From: Actinoallomurus bryophytorum
GTDB lineage: Bacteria > Actinomycetota > Actinomycetes > Streptosporangiales > Streptosporangiaceae
Direction of reading: 5' to 3'
Length of the DNA: 64,000 nucleotides
NCBI RefSeq assembly: GCF_006716425.1
Contig: NZ_VFOZ01000001.1
Coordinates: forward strand, 7,335,237 to 7,399,236
The position numbers and the translations under genes are program-made. Under the pieces are notes generated by a model, which saw only the letters and a program-made list of their open reading frames with translations, did not search any database and was not told the DNA's origin. Every line of letters begins with the position of its first letter. Within the stretch, counting starts at the first letter, position 1. Shown here in pieces: positions 23,972 to 33,248 of the stretch.

Positions 23972-24501
23972 CCGAGACGCTTCTCAACATCGCCCTGCTC
24001 ATCGCGGTCCTCTTCCTGCTCGGCGTCTACGTCTCCTGGCGGGCCACCCGGCTCGACCGGCTGCACGTACGCCTGGAGACCGCGCGCGCCGGCCTGGACG
24101 CCGCGCTCGTACGCCGCGCGGCGGTCGCCCTCGAGCTGGCCGCCTCGCGCCAGCTCGACCCGGCCACGAGCCTGCTGCTCGCCGCCGCCGCGCACGAGGC
24201 ACGCATCGCCGACAACGAAAACCGGGAGTTCGCCGAGAGCGACCTGTCACGTGCCCTGCGCGCGGTCATCGACCAGCCGGACTTCCGGCGCACGGTCGCG
24301 GCACGCGAGGACGGCGCGGACCTGCTCGACGACCTCGACGCCGCCATCCGCAAGGTCGGCTACGCGCGCAGCTTCTATAACAATGCGGTGACCGCGACCC
24401 GCTCGGCGCGGCGCAAGCTGCTTCCCCGCGTGCTTCCCCTGTCCGGCCGGGCGCCCCTGCCGGAGTTCTTCGAGATCGACGACGCGCCGCCGGAGACCTG
24501 A
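23968..24501 (+). CDS. Single-pass membrane protein of unknown function in the PIM operon
   Basis: This 177-residue protein has one N-terminal membrane segment (LLNIALLIAVLFLLGVYVSW, about residues 5-24) and a cytoplasmic helical domain (RLDRLHVRLETARAGLDAAL, RRAAVALELAAS, then ARSFYNNAVTATRSARRKL). The helix pattern RL-LH-RLE-A-AGLDAALVRR recalls LemA proteins, but similarity is weak. Its ATG overlaps the pimA stop as ATGA, so it is translated with PimA and may work at the membrane in PIM metabolism. Mycobacteria carry a gene of unknown function in the equivalent place. Confidence 0.75.
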   Translation: MTETLLNIALLIAVLFLLGVYVSWRATRLDRLHVRLETARAGLDAALVRRAAVALELAASRQLDPATSLLLAAAAHEARIADNENREFAESDLSRALRAVIDQPDFRRTVAAREDGADLLDDLDAAIRKVGYARSFYNNAVTATRSARRKLLPRVLPLSGRAPLPEFFEIDDAPPET

Positions 24502-24627
24502 GCCCGCACCGGTGTGACCCGTGTGACGGGTGTGCCGACGGGCCTCGGGGACCGGGATACGGGCGCGTCGTTCATCGACTAGCCTCGCGGACTCAGAACT
24601 TCTGATTTGCCCGGGGAGGTCCAGCTC

Positions 24628-25650
24628 GTGCGCTGTTTTCGCCTCGCGTCTCCGCCCGTCGTCCTGCTCGCGGCCGCGTCCCTCGTGGCCTGCTCGAACG
24701 CGCCCGAGGCGGCCACGGCGTCCCCGCCGCCCGCGACGACGGACCCGCGACCTTCGGCCACCCCCACTCCGACTCCGGCCCGCACCCACCCGTTCACCGG
24801 CGCGAGCACGAGCGCGGACGGTCCGGTGCTGGCCGTCAAGATCGACAACACCCGGTCCGCGAAGCCGCAGCTCGGCCTGCGCTCCGCCGACATCGTCTAT
24901 GTCGAGCAGGTCGAGGGCGGCCTCAGCCGGATCATGGCGATCTTCTCCTCGAAGCTCCCGCCGCGCGTCGGGCCGGTCCGCAGCGCCCGCGTCTCCGACC
25001 TGCACCTTCTCCCGGAGTTCGGCAAGCCGGCGTTCGCCTACTCCGGCGTGCAGGGCAAGATGAAGCCCTATGTCGCCAAGGCGCCCCTGATCGACGTCTC
25101 CCAGGACGACTCGAACACCGGCTACCTGCGCACCGGCCCGCACTCGGCGCCGTACAACCTCTACGGCACGCCGAAACAGCTGCTCGCCCGCGCGCACGGC
25201 GCCTCCAAGGCCGCCGACATCGGCTTCCGCTTCGGCCCGGCGCCGGACGGTGGCAAGCCCGTCAAGAGCTTCACCGCCCGCTACCCGGCGGCGTCGCTTC
25301 GGTTCCAGTGGTCGGCCGCCGGCAAGCGCTGGCTGGTCACCCAGGACGGCAAGGCCGATCGCGCCGCCGAGGGCGGACGGCTCGGCGGCCAGACGATCGT
25401 GGTCCAGCGGGCCCACACGACCCGTTCGCAGTTCCACGACTTCCTCGGCAACTACACCCCGCTCGTGAAGACGGTCGGCACGGGCAAGGCGACCGTGCTG
25501 CGAGACGGCAAGGCCTACGACGCCCGCTGGTCCCGGCCGTCCGAGAGCGACGGGACGACCTACACGACCGCGTCCGGGCAGCCGATGACCTTCGCCCCGG
25601 GCGAGGTGTGGGTGGTCCTCGTCAACGACGGGAAGCCCACCACGCCCTGA
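24628..25650 (+). CDS. DUF3048 lipoprotein (YerB-like)
   Basis: This 340-residue secreted lipoprotein has a signal peptide with lipobox SLVAC (cysteine about residue 22), then a Ser/Thr/Pro-rich linker, then the DUF3048 domain pair: VLAVKIDNTRSAKPQLGLRS, ADIVYVEQVEGGLSRIMAIF and RVGPVRSARVSD. The function is unknown; the family includes Bacillus YerB. The start is GTG 24628, 9 bases after GGGGAGG; the frame extends 7 codons upstream through that ribosome site, so the long form is rejected. A -10 TAGCCT lies at 24580-24585. Confidence 0.86.
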   Translation: MRCFRLASPPVVLLAAASLVACSNAPEAATASPPPATTDPRPSATPTPTPARTHPFTGASTSADGPVLAVKIDNTRSAKPQLGLRSADIVYVEQVEGGLSRIMAIFSSKLPPRVGPVRSARVSDLHLLPEFGKPAFAYSGVQGKMKPYVAKAPLIDVSQDDSNTGYLRTGPHSAPYNLYGTPKQLLARAHGASKAADIGFRFGPAPDGGKPVKSFTARYPAASLRFQWSAAGKRWLVTQDGKADRAAEGGRLGGQTIVVQRAHTTRSQFHDFLGNYTPLVKTVGTGKATVLRDGKAYDARWSRPSESDGTTYTTASGQPMTFAPGEVWVVLVNDGKPTTP

Positions 25651-25794
25651 GGCAGGCCGGCGCGCGGGCCCCCGGAACCCGCACAGTGTCGGATCCCCGC
25701 CTGAATTCTGACGAGATGTCAAGGGCGTACCGGCCCGTACCTGGCCCTACCATGGATACGACAGCTTGATCGACATTCCCGAAGAGGTAGCACC

Positions 25795-26712
25795 GTGTCC
25801 ACTGCCAGCCCCGACCAGTCCAACACCGTCCCGGAGACGGGCACCGCCCGCGTGAAACGGGGCATGGCGGAGATGCTCAAGGGCGGCGTGATCATGGATG
25901 TCGTCACGCCCGACCAGGCCAAGATCGCCGAAGACGCCGGCGCGGTGGCCGTCATGGCACTGGAGCGTGTGCCGGCCGACATCCGGGCCGAAGGCGGCGT
26001 TTCGCGGATGAGCGACCCGGACATGATCGAGGGCATCATCGGCGCCGTCTCGATCCCGGTCATGGCCAAGGCCCGCATCGGCCACTTCGTCGAGGCCCAG
26101 GTCCTCCAGGCGCTCGGCGTCGACTACGTCGACGAGTCCGAGGTGCTCACGCCCGCCGACTACGACAACCACATCGACAAGTGGGCCTTCACGGTCCCCT
26201 TCGTCTGCGGCTCCACCAACCTCGGCGAGGCGCTCCGCCGCATCACCGAGGGAGCGGCGATGATCCGCTCCAAGGGCGAGGCGGGCACCGGTGACGTGTC
26301 CAACGCCACCATGCACATGCGCCAGATCCGCCAGGAGATCCGCCGGCTGGGCTCGCTGCCCGAGGACGAGCTGTTCGTCGCCGCCAAGGAGCTCCAGGCC
26401 CCGTACGAGCTGGTCAAGGAGGTCGCGCGGGCCGGAAAGCTGCCGGTGGTGCTCTTCACCGCGGGCGGCATCGCGACGCCGGCCGACGCCGCCATGATGA
26501 TGCAGCTCGGCGCCGAGGGCGTGTTCGTCGGCTCTGGCATCTTCAAGTCCGGTGACCCCGCCAAGCGGGCCGAGGCGATCGTCAAGGCGACCACGTTCTA
26601 CGACGACCCCGACGTCATCGCGAAGGTCTCCCGCGGTCTCGGTGAGGCCATGGTCGGCATCAACGTCGCCTCGCTGTCCGAGGCCGACCGCTTGGCCGCC
26701 CGCGGCTGGTAG
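25795..26712 (+). CDS. pdxS: Pyridoxal 5'-phosphate synthase, synthase subunit
   Basis: This 305-residue (beta/alpha)8 enzyme makes pyridoxal phosphate from ribose 5-phosphate, glyceraldehyde 3-phosphate and ammonia. Conserved stretches include [20 protein letters not shown], the active-site region [30 protein letters not shown] and [16 protein letters not shown]. Ammonia comes from PdxT, encoded at 27526. GAAGAGG precedes the GTG start by about 8 bases. A DUF6928-like gene lies between the two subunit genes. Confidence 0.97.
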   Translation: MSTASPDQSNTVPETGTARVKRGMAEMLKGGVIMDVVTPDQAKIAEDAGAVAVMALERVPADIRAEGGVSRMSDPDMIEGIIGAVSIPVMAKARIGHFVEAQVLQALGVDYVDESEVLTPADYDNHIDKWAFTVPFVCGSTNLGEALRRITEGAAMIRSKGEAGTGDVSNATMHMRQIRQEIRRLGSLPEDELFVAAKELQAPYELVKEVARAGKLPVVLFTAGGIATPADAAMMMQLGAEGVFVGSGIFKSGDPAKRAEAIVKATTFYDDPDVIAKVSRGLGEAMVGINVASLSEADRLAARGW

Positions 26713-26825
26713 ACCGGAAGCCGTCCGCCCCTCCCCAGCGGCGGACCGGCGGGTTACTCTGGGCGGCGGCTGACAAGCGACGGCGCCGCCGGTACGTCCG
26801 TCGGGCGCAGGAGGGGACGACGCCC

Positions 26826-27440
26826 ATGGGTTGGTCGGTCGCGTTGGCGTGTTCGAGCGTCGGTGAGCCCGGTCGGGTGTTCCGGCCGGGGCTGGCCCAG
26901 GATCCGGAGACCGCCGCCGCGCTGGCCCGGCGGCTCTACCCGCGGTCCTCGGTCGTCGAGACCGGCGACACGATCCTCGACTTCGCTCTTTGGCCGTATG
27001 AGGACGAGCTGTTCGTCGGGGCGTACGGCGACGCGCTGGCCGTGTGCGATCGGCGCCTGTTCGGCATCGACGACCAGGCGCGCACGCTGGCCGACGAGAT
27101 CGCCAAGGCGCTGCCGGGCGGCTCCTGCGGTGTGCTCGTGCTGCACAGCGTCGTGTCGGGCTGCTGGTTCCGCTGGTACGAGGACAACCGGCCGCGGCGC
27201 GACGTGTTCGTCACCGCGGACGACGGTGTCGTCGTCGACCTGGGCGACCGGCTGCCGGCCGAGGCGCCGTTCTGGGCCGGCATCGACGGCGGAGCCGGCG
27301 ACGTGCCACTGCCGTTCGACTACGAGGAGTACGGCATGGCCCTGGCGAGGGAATACCTGTTCGGCCGCGACATCAGCGAGCGCGGCGCCGACGGCTTCCT
27401 CGCCCTGGAGCTGCCGCTGCGCCGCTTCAAGCTCGCCTGA
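26826..27440 (+). CDS. Conserved hypothetical protein, DUF6928-like
   Basis: This 204-residue soluble protein has no signal peptide. Recognisable blocks are [46 protein letters not shown], then [20 protein letters not shown] and [19 protein letters not shown]. The order resembles actinobacterial DUF6928 proteins, with the second block as the best match; that assignment is from memory of the family and is tentative. It is flanked by the two PLP-synthase genes, which does not by itself imply a role in vitamin B6 synthesis. GGAGGGGACG precedes the ATG. Confidence 0.6.
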   Translation: MGWSVALACSSVGEPGRVFRPGLAQDPETAAALARRLYPRSSVVETGDTILDFALWPYEDELFVGAYGDALAVCDRRLFGIDDQARTLADEIAKALPGGSCGVLVLHSVVSGCWFRWYEDNRPRRDVFVTADDGVVVDLGDRLPAEAPFWAGIDGGAGDVPLPFDYEEYGMALAREYLFGRDISERGADGFLALELPLRRFKLA

Positions 27441-27525
27441 TTCCGGGGGAAGATCGGCATGCGCCGCCCGTGTTGTCACTGCCACTAAGCTCGAAGCCGT
27501 ATTCCTCGAGTCGAAGGGCTGGTCC

Positions 27526-28131
27526 GTGACTGCTGTCCCGACGGTCGGCGTGCTCGCACTGCAGGGCGACGTACGCGAGCACCTCCGTGTGCTGGAGTCC
27601 TGCGGCGCGGGCACCGCGGTCGTCCGCAGGCCGGAGGAGCTCGACCGTGTCGACGGCCTGGTGATCCCGGGTGGTGAGTCCACCACCATGTGGCGGCTCG
27701 CCCGCACCTTCGACCTGCTCGAACCCCTGCGCAAGCGCGTTGAGCAGGGCATGCCCACCTATGGCTCGTGCGCCGGGATGATCATGCTCGCCGACCGCAT
27801 CGTCGACGGCGCGGCCGGCCAGGAGACCATCGGCGGCATCGACATGCTCGTACGCCGCAACGCGTTCGGCCGCCAGGTCGACTCCTTCGAGAGCGACGTG
27901 GTGATGACCGGTCTCGACGCGCCGTTCCACGCGGTCTTCATCCGCGCGCCGTGGGTCGAGTCGGTGGGAGGCGAGGCCGAGGTGCTCGGCCGTGCCGCGA
28001 CCGGCGACTCCGCCGGTAGGATCGTCGCCGTCCGGCAGGGCCATCTCTTCGCGACGTCGTTCCATCCCGAGCTCACCGGCGACCCGCGCATCCACGAGTA
28101 CTTCCTCGCGATGGTGAAGGGGTCGTCGTGA
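27526..28131 (+). CDS. pdxT: Pyridoxal 5'-phosphate synthase, glutaminase subunit
   Basis: This 201-residue class I glutamine amidotransferase feeds ammonia to PdxS. It begins [23 protein letters not shown] forms the oxyanion region, the nucleophile is Cys in [10 protein letters not shown] (about residue 84), and the His-Glu pair is in FHPEL (about residues 183-187). The GTG at 27526 follows GAAGGG by 7 bases. Confidence 0.96.
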   Translation: MTAVPTVGVLALQGDVREHLRVLESCGAGTAVVRRPEELDRVDGLVIPGGESTTMWRLARTFDLLEPLRKRVEQGMPTYGSCAGMIMLADRIVDGAAGQETIGGIDMLVRRNAFGRQVDSFESDVVMTGLDAPFHAVFIRAPWVESVGGEAEVLGRAATGDSAGRIVAVRQGHLFATSFHPELTGDPRIHEYFLAMVKGSS

Positions 28132-28268
28132 CCTCTCGGAGGACCACGTCCAGGGGAGTCCCCGCGCGCCCACGCCGCGGCAGCGCACCAGACGACAGAC
28201 CTTTCTGAGATTGGAGGAAGGGGCTTACCTCTTCGGCCACCGGCCGGGGTCTCCGCCCCATAAATCAG

Positions 28269-29021
28269 ATGAGTGGCCACTCCAAATGGGCGACGACAAA
28301 GCACAAGAAGGCGGCGGTCGACGCCAAGCGGGGCAAGCTTTTCGCCAAGCTCATCAAGAACATCGAGGTGGCGGCCCGCACCGGCGGCGGTGACCCCGAC
28401 GGCAACCCGACGCTCTACGACGCCATCCAGAAGGCCCGCAAGAACTCCGTGCCCCTGGACAACATCGACCGCGCCCGCAAGCGCGGCGCCGGTGAGGAGG
28501 CCGGCGGCGCCGAGTGGCAGACGATCATGTACGAGGGTTACGGGCCCGGCGGTGTCGCGGTGCTCATCGAGTGCCTGACCGACAACCGCAACCGCGCCGC
28601 CTCCGACGTCCGCACGGCGTTGACCCGCAACGGCGGGACGCTCGCGGACCCCAACTCGGTGTCGTACATGTTCAACCGCAAGGGCGTCATCCTGCTCCCC
28701 AAGGAGGGGACCACCGAGGACGACGTCATGATGGCGGTGCTGGACGCCGGTGCCGAGGAGGTCAACGACCTCGGTGAGTCCTTCGAGGTGATCAGCGAGG
28801 CGACCGACCTCGTGGCCGTGCGCAAGGCGCTGCAGGAGGCGGGCGTGGACTACGAGTCCGCCGAGGCCAACTTCCTGCCCACCGTGAGCGTGCCGCTGGA
28901 CGAGGAGAACGCCAAAAAGGTCTTCCGCCTGCTCGAGGCCCTGGAGGACAGCGACGACGTGCAGAACGTCTTCGCCAACTTCGACGTCTCCGACGAGATC
29001 ATGGAGAAGATCGACGCCTGA
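28269..29021 (+). CDS. YebC/PmpR family protein
   Basis: This 250-residue protein has the strongly conserved N-terminus [20 protein letters not shown] and [22 protein letters not shown] (about 88-109). It is the TACO1/YebC family, known as DNA-binding regulators in some bacteria and, more recently, as ribosome-associated factors that ease translation of proline stretches. In actinobacteria it stands before ruvC, as here with one gene between. No good ribosome site lies next to the ATG; an AGGAGG-like run is about 50 bases upstream, so initiation may depend on another feature. Confidence 0.94.
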   Translation: MSGHSKWATTKHKKAAVDAKRGKLFAKLIKNIEVAARTGGGDPDGNPTLYDAIQKARKNSVPLDNIDRARKRGAGEEAGGAEWQTIMYEGYGPGGVAVLIECLTDNRNRAASDVRTALTRNGGTLADPNSVSYMFNRKGVILLPKEGTTEDDVMMAVLDAGAEEVNDLGESFEVISEATDLVAVRKALQEAGVDYESAEANFLPTVSVPLDEENAKKVFRLLEALEDSDDVQNVFANFDVSDEIMEKIDA

Positions 29022-29027
29022 CGCGCG

Positions 29028-29059
29028 CGTGCCTCCCCGCCTGCGTGCGGGGAGGCACG
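29028..29059 (+). terminator. Terminator after the YebC gene
   Basis: A perfect 13-bp stem, CGTGCCTCCCCGC (29028-29040) and GCGGGGAGGCACG (29047-29059), has a 6-base loop and begins 7 bases after the stop codon. It has no U tract. The promoter of the next gene follows immediately. Confidence 0.8.
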
Positions 29060-29080
29060 TATGCCGTAGCGTCGTCGCTC

Positions 29081-30217
29081 GTGGAGATCCGCGTACCCGA
29101 TCCAGACGAGATCGACGCCGTTCACGACCTGTGGATCCGTGCCTTCGGGCCCTCCAGCCGCGAGGACGCGAGGACACGGCGCGTCATCGACGAACGCCGG
29201 ATGCTCGGGGTCTATGACGGGCCCCGGATGGTCGCGTGCGGTTACTTCCATGAGTTCGACCAGTGGTGGCACGGCCGTGCGGTGCCGATGGGCGGCGTGG
29301 CCGGTGTCGCCGTCGCCCCGGAGTACCGCGGCCGCGGCATCGGCCGGCGCCTCGCCACCGGGCTCCTCGACCTGATGGACGGCCGCCCGCTGTCGGCCCT
29401 GTACCCGGCGACCGCGCCGGTCTACCGGTCGGTCGGCTACGAGCACGCGGGTGCCCAGTACCTCCTGACCCTGCCGCCCGGGCCGCTGCGGACCCTCGCG
29501 AGCGGGCCCGTCAAGGTGCGCCGTGCGGGGCCCGCGGACGCCGCCGAGGTCACCGCGCTGCTGCGGCGCCTGCACGCCGACGCACGGCACGGCGGGCCGA
29601 TCGACCGCGGCGAGCCGTTCATGCGTGATGTCCTGGCCGATGAGCGCGTCTACTCCTACCTCGCCGACGACGGCTTCCTGGCCTACGGATGGAAGGACGG
29701 CAGCCGGCGGCTCGCGGTCCACCGCTGCGTCGCCGGCTCGGCCGAGACCGCACGCGCGCTGTGGGCCGTGGTCGGATCCGGGTCTTCCATCGCCGAGACG
29801 GTCGAGGCCTTCGTCGCGCCGGACGACCCGATGCTGTGGCTGCTCCGCGACCGCTCCGAGGACGAGGTCCGCCGCGTCTCCTGGATGCTGCGGGTCCTCG
29901 ACGCGCCCGCGGCCGTCGCCGCGCGCGGCTTTCCCGCGGCGGTCTCCGTGGACGTGCCACTGGTCGTCGACGACGAGCAGCGGCCGGGCAACGCGGGCTC
30001 GTGGCGGCTCGTGGTCGGCGCCGGGAGCGGGCGGCTCGAACGCGCGCCCGCGGAACGCGATGCGACACGGCTGCCCGCGCGCGGGCTCGCCGCCCTGTAC
30101 GCGGGCGTCCCGATGGCGACGTTGCGCGGCGCCGGCATCGCCACCGGCGGCGACGCCGCCGACGCCCTCCTCGACGCGGCCTTCGCGACGACGCCGTACA
30201 TGCTGGACTACTTCTGA
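29081..30217 (+). CDS. Eis-like GNAT acetyltransferase
   Basis: This 378-residue protein has the Eis layout of two GNAT domains and a C-terminal sterol-carrier-like domain. The first domain carries the acetyl-CoA motif [20 protein letters not shown] (about 78-97) and [18 protein letters not shown]; the chain ends in the family's aromatic-acidic tail (MLDYF), whose carboxylate is thought to take part in catalysis. Eis enzymes acetylate amines such as aminoglycosides at several positions. The GTG at 29081 is chosen because a -10 TAGCGT (29067-29072) predicts transcription starting at about 29079; a longer frame would run into the terminator. Confidence 0.85.
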   Translation: MEIRVPDPDEIDAVHDLWIRAFGPSSREDARTRRVIDERRMLGVYDGPRMVACGYFHEFDQWWHGRAVPMGGVAGVAVAPEYRGRGIGRRLATGLLDLMDGRPLSALYPATAPVYRSVGYEHAGAQYLLTLPPGPLRTLASGPVKVRRAGPADAAEVTALLRRLHADARHGGPIDRGEPFMRDVLADERVYSYLADDGFLAYGWKDGSRRLAVHRCVAGSAETARALWAVVGSGSSIAETVEAFVAPDDPMLWLLRDRSEDEVRRVSWMLRVLDAPAAVAARGFPAAVSVDVPLVVDDEQRPGNAGSWRLVVGAGSGRLERAPAERDATRLPARGLAALYAGVPMATLRGAGIATGGDAADALLDAAFATTPYMLDYF

Positions 30218-30306
30218 CCGCGACACGCCGCGCCGAGCCGGGCCGCGGGAGGCACCGGCCGAGTAGCCTCGCTGCGAACACGTGTTCGGGGCCGAGAGGA
30301 GTCGTC

Positions 30307-30855
30307 GTGCGGGTGCTGGGCGTCGATCCCGGGCTGACCAGGTGCGGAGTGGGCGTCGTCGACGGTGCCCCCGGAAAGCCGCTGCGGCTCGTGAGCGTGG
30401 GCGTGATCCGTACGAGCCCCGGCGACGAGATCGGCGTACGGCTGATCGGGCTCGAACGCGGCATCGAGGAGCTGCTCGACGCGACGAACCCCGACGCGGT
30501 CGCCGTCGAGCGGGTGTTCAGCCAGCACAACGTCTCCACGGTCATGGGCACCGCGCAGGCCGGAGCGATCGCCATCGCCTGCGGCGCGCGTCGCGGACTG
30601 CCGGTCGCCCTCCACACGCCGAGCGAGGCCAAGGCCGCGGTCACCGGCAACGGCCGCGCCGACAAGGCCCAGGTCACCACTATGGTGACCAGGCTGCTGC
30701 GGCTGGACACGCCGCCGAAGCCGGCCGACGCCGCCGACGCGCTCGCGCTGGCCATCTGCCACGTCTGGCGCGGCGGCGCGCAGGCGAAGCTCCAGGCGGC
30801 CAGGACCCGGGTGACCGGATTGGGACACGACACGAGGGACGGAAGGACGCGGTAG
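30307..30855 (+). CDS. ruvC: Holliday junction resolvase RuvC
   Basis: This 182-residue RNase H-fold nuclease cuts four-way junctions in recombination. Catalytic acids lie in [11 protein letters not shown] (Asp7), AVERVFS (Glu near 68) and [13 protein letters not shown] (Asp pair near 140). GAGAGGAG precedes the GTG start by 7 bases, and a -10 TAGCCT lies at 30263-30268. The stop overlaps the ruvA start (TAGTG), and ruvB follows. Confidence 0.96.
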   Translation: MRVLGVDPGLTRCGVGVVDGAPGKPLRLVSVGVIRTSPGDEIGVRLIGLERGIEELLDATNPDAVAVERVFSQHNVSTVMGTAQAGAIAIACGARRGLPVALHTPSEAKAAVTGNGRADKAQVTTMVTRLLRLDTPPKPADAADALALAICHVWRGGAQAKLQAARTRVTGLGHDTRDGRTR

Positions 30856-31454
30856 TGATCGCATTCGTGAACGGCCGGGTCGCCTCGGCCGGACCCGACG
30901 GGGCCGTGGTCGAGGTCGGCGGCGTCGGCCTGTCGGTCCTGTGCACGCCGGCCACGCTCGCCGGCCTGCGGGTGGGCGACCGGGCCCACGTACCCACCTC
31001 TCTCGTCGTGCGCGAGGACTCCCTCACCCTCTACGGCTTCGCCGACGACGACGAGAAGACGGTCTTCGAGCTGCTGCAGACCGCGAGCGGTGTCGGTCCA
31101 CGCCTCGCCCTCGCGATGCTGGCCGTGCACACGCCGAACGCCCTGCGCCGCGCCGTCGCCACCGAAGACGTCACCGGCCTGACGAAGGTCCCCGGCATCG
31201 GCCGCAAGGGCGCCCAGCGCATCGTCCTGGAGCTGAAGGACCGCCTCGGCCTGCCCCTGGACGGCGACACGCCGATGCCGACGTTCGCCGCCGCCGCGTG
31301 GCGCGCGCAGGTGCACGCCGGGCTCACGAACCTCGGCTGGACCGCGCGTGACGCAGAGGCGGCGGTGGACGCGGTGGCCGCCGACATCGAGGGCCAGGAC
31401 ACCTCCGACATCGCCGCGCTGCTGAAGATGGCGATGCGGAAGCTGAGCCGGTGA
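30855..31454 (+). CDS. ruvA: Holliday junction DNA helicase subunit RuvA
   Basis: This 199-residue junction-binding protein has an OB-fold N-terminal domain ([20 protein letters not shown]), a helix-hairpin-helix domain ([12 protein letters not shown], and [20 protein letters not shown] about 109-128) and a C-terminal RuvB-binding domain ([17 protein letters not shown]). Its GTG overlaps the ruvC stop by one base. It targets the RuvB motor to junctions. Confidence 0.96.
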   Translation: MIAFVNGRVASAGPDGAVVEVGGVGLSVLCTPATLAGLRVGDRAHVPTSLVVREDSLTLYGFADDDEKTVFELLQTASGVGPRLALAMLAVHTPNALRRAVATEDVTGLTKVPGIGRKGAQRIVLELKDRLGLPLDGDTPMPTFAAAAWRAQVHAGLTNLGWTARDAEAAVDAVAADIEGQDTSDIAALLKMAMRKLSR

Positions 31455-31485
31455 GGGCCCTGTCCGCGGGCCGGGGAGGCTCGTC

Positions 31486-32523
31486 GTGAGCGAGGACCGT
31501 TTCGTCTCGCCGGTCGCCGACGGCGAGGAGAAGGTCATCGAGGCGGCGCTGCGCCCGAAGCGCCTGGACGAGTTCGTCGGGCAGGCGCGCGTACGCGAGC
31601 AGCTCTCCCTCGTCCTGCACAGCGCCCTGCGGCGTGGCCGTCCGCCGGACCATCTGCTGATGTCCGGACCGCCCGGCCTGGGCAAGACCACCCTCGCGAT
31701 GATCATCTCCGGCGAGCTCGGCATGCCGCTGCGGATCTCCTCCGGGCCCGCCATCGAGCGGGCCGGCGACCTCGCGGCGGTGCTCTCCACGCTGTCCGAG
31801 GGCGAGGTGCTGTTCCTCGACGAGATCCACCGGATGGCGCGGCCCGCCGAGGAGATGCTCTATGTCGCGATGGAGGACTTCCGGGTCGACGTCGTCGTCG
31901 GCAAGGGGCCCGGCGCCACCGCGATCCCGCTCGACATCGCGCCGTTCACCCTGGTCGGCGCCACCACCAGGGCGGGACTGCTGCCGGCGCCGCTGCGTGA
32001 CCGGTTCGGCTTCGTCGCGCACATGGACTTCTACGAACCGGCCGACCTCGAGCGGATCATCGAGCGCTCGGCGCGGCTGCTCAACGTGCGGATGGACGAG
32101 GCGGGCGGCGCCGAGATCGCCAAACGCTCGCGCGGCACGCCGCGGATCGCCAACCGGCTGCTGCGCCGCGTGCGCGACTACGCCGAGGTACGCGCCGACG
32201 GCTTCATCACCGAGCAGATCGCGCAGGACGCGCTGTCGTTGTACGAGGTCGACGCCGAGGGCCTGGACCGGCTCGACCGCGGGGTGCTCGACGCGCTGAT
32301 GCGCAAGTTCGGCGGCGGACCCGTCGGGCTCTCGACACTCGCGGTCGCCGTGGGGGAGGAACCGGAGACGGTCGAGGTGGTGGCCGAGCCGTTCCTCGTG
32401 CGCAAGGGCCTCATCGCGCGCACCCCCCGTGGGCGGATCGCGACACCGGCGGCATGGCGGTACCTGGGAATCACGCCACCACTCTCGGTTGAAGGTACGC
32501 TTTTCGAAGTGACGGAGGAGTGA
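31486..32523 (+). CDS. ruvB: Holliday junction branch-migration ATPase RuvB
   Basis: This 345-residue AAA+ motor begins with the family sequence [15 protein letters not shown]. Walker A is GPPGLGKTT (about 65-73), Walker B VLFLDEIH, sensor 1 GATTRAG and the arginine finger region LRDRFG. A winged-helix DNA-binding domain closes the protein ([16 protein letters not shown]). It forms the hexameric pump of the RuvAB complex. It starts 31 bases after ruvA in the same operon. Confidence 0.97.
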   Translation: MSEDRFVSPVADGEEKVIEAALRPKRLDEFVGQARVREQLSLVLHSALRRGRPPDHLLMSGPPGLGKTTLAMIISGELGMPLRISSGPAIERAGDLAAVLSTLSEGEVLFLDEIHRMARPAEEMLYVAMEDFRVDVVVGKGPGATAIPLDIAPFTLVGATTRAGLLPAPLRDRFGFVAHMDFYEPADLERIIERSARLLNVRMDEAGGAEIAKRSRGTPRIANRLLRRVRDYAEVRADGFITEQIAQDALSLYEVDAEGLDRLDRGVLDALMRKFGGGPVGLSTLAVAVGEEPETVEVVAEPFLVRKGLIARTPRGRIATPAAWRYLGITPPLSVEGTLFEVTEE

Positions 32524-32558
32524 CGAGGAACTTCCCGGCGACCTCAGTCGTCAGCTCG

Positions 32559-32588
32559 TTGGCGGGGTTTCGTCAACTCCTTTACACT
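32559..32588 (+). promoter_or_regulatory. Predicted promoter of yajC-secD-secF
   Basis: TTGGCG (32559-32564) and TACACT (32583-32588), 18 bases apart, match a housekeeping actinobacterial promoter. A leader of about 80 bases leads to the yajC start, where GGAAGG precedes the GTG. It lies in the 154-base gap after ruvB. Confidence 0.5.
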
Positions 32589-32677
32589 CCGGAGCTTGTC
32601 GCCGTCGTCAGGCGACACGCCTTTCGCACGCGAATCGTCGGCGGCGGGCTGAACACCCATATCGGAAGGATGCCCCC

Positions 32678-33211
32678 GTGCAGGGCAACACAGAACTAAC
32701 AGCGCTTACTCAACTCGCTGCTTCGAAGAGCAACCCGCTGGTCACGCTCTTGCCGGTGATCCTCATCGGTGTCGTCTTCTACTTCCTGCTCTTCCGCCCG
32801 CAGCGCAGGCGTCAACAGCAGCAGCAGCAGATGCAGCGGCAGATCGAGCCGGGCCAGCGCGTCATGACGACCGCGGGCATGCTCGCCGACGTCGTCGCCG
32901 TCGAGGACGAAGCGGTCGTCCTCGAGATCGCGCCGGGGGTCGAGGTCCGTTTCGTCAAGGCGGCCATCGGTCAGGTGCTCCCCGATGACGAGGAGATCGA
33001 GGACGAGGACGAGACCGACGACGAGGAAGTCGTCGAGCCCGAGCAGGCCGAAACGGAGGCCCAGGAAGAAGAGGCTCCCAAGGCGCGCGAGACCCTTCAG
33101 GACGACGTCGAGGCGAAGACCGAGACTCTTCCCGGCACGACCGGGAAGAAGTCGGAGGACACGCCGTTGAACGATGACGAGGACAAGTCCGGCAAGAGGC
33201 CTTCAGCCTGA
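32678..33211 (+). CDS. yajC: Sec translocase accessory subunit YajC
   Basis: This 177-residue protein has a single membrane segment (VTLLPVILIGVVFYFLLF, about residues 22-39), then RPQRRRQQQQQQMQRQIEPG and GQRVMTTAGMLADV, the conserved cytoplasmic part. The last 85 residues are a very acidic, disordered tail (EEIEDEDETDDEEVVEPE) longer than in Escherichia coli YajC. It associates with SecDF, encoded next, at the SecYEG channel. Confidence 0.93.
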   Translation: MQGNTELTALTQLAASKSNPLVTLLPVILIGVVFYFLLFRPQRRRQQQQQQMQRQIEPGQRVMTTAGMLADVVAVEDEAVVLEIAPGVEVRFVKAAIGQVLPDDEEIEDEDETDDEEVVEPEQAETEAQEEEAPKARETLQDDVEAKTETLPGTTGKKSEDTPLNDDEDKSGKRPSA

Positions 33212-33248
33212 CCAGAGCCTGACCGCAGACAAAGGACGAAAGACGACC

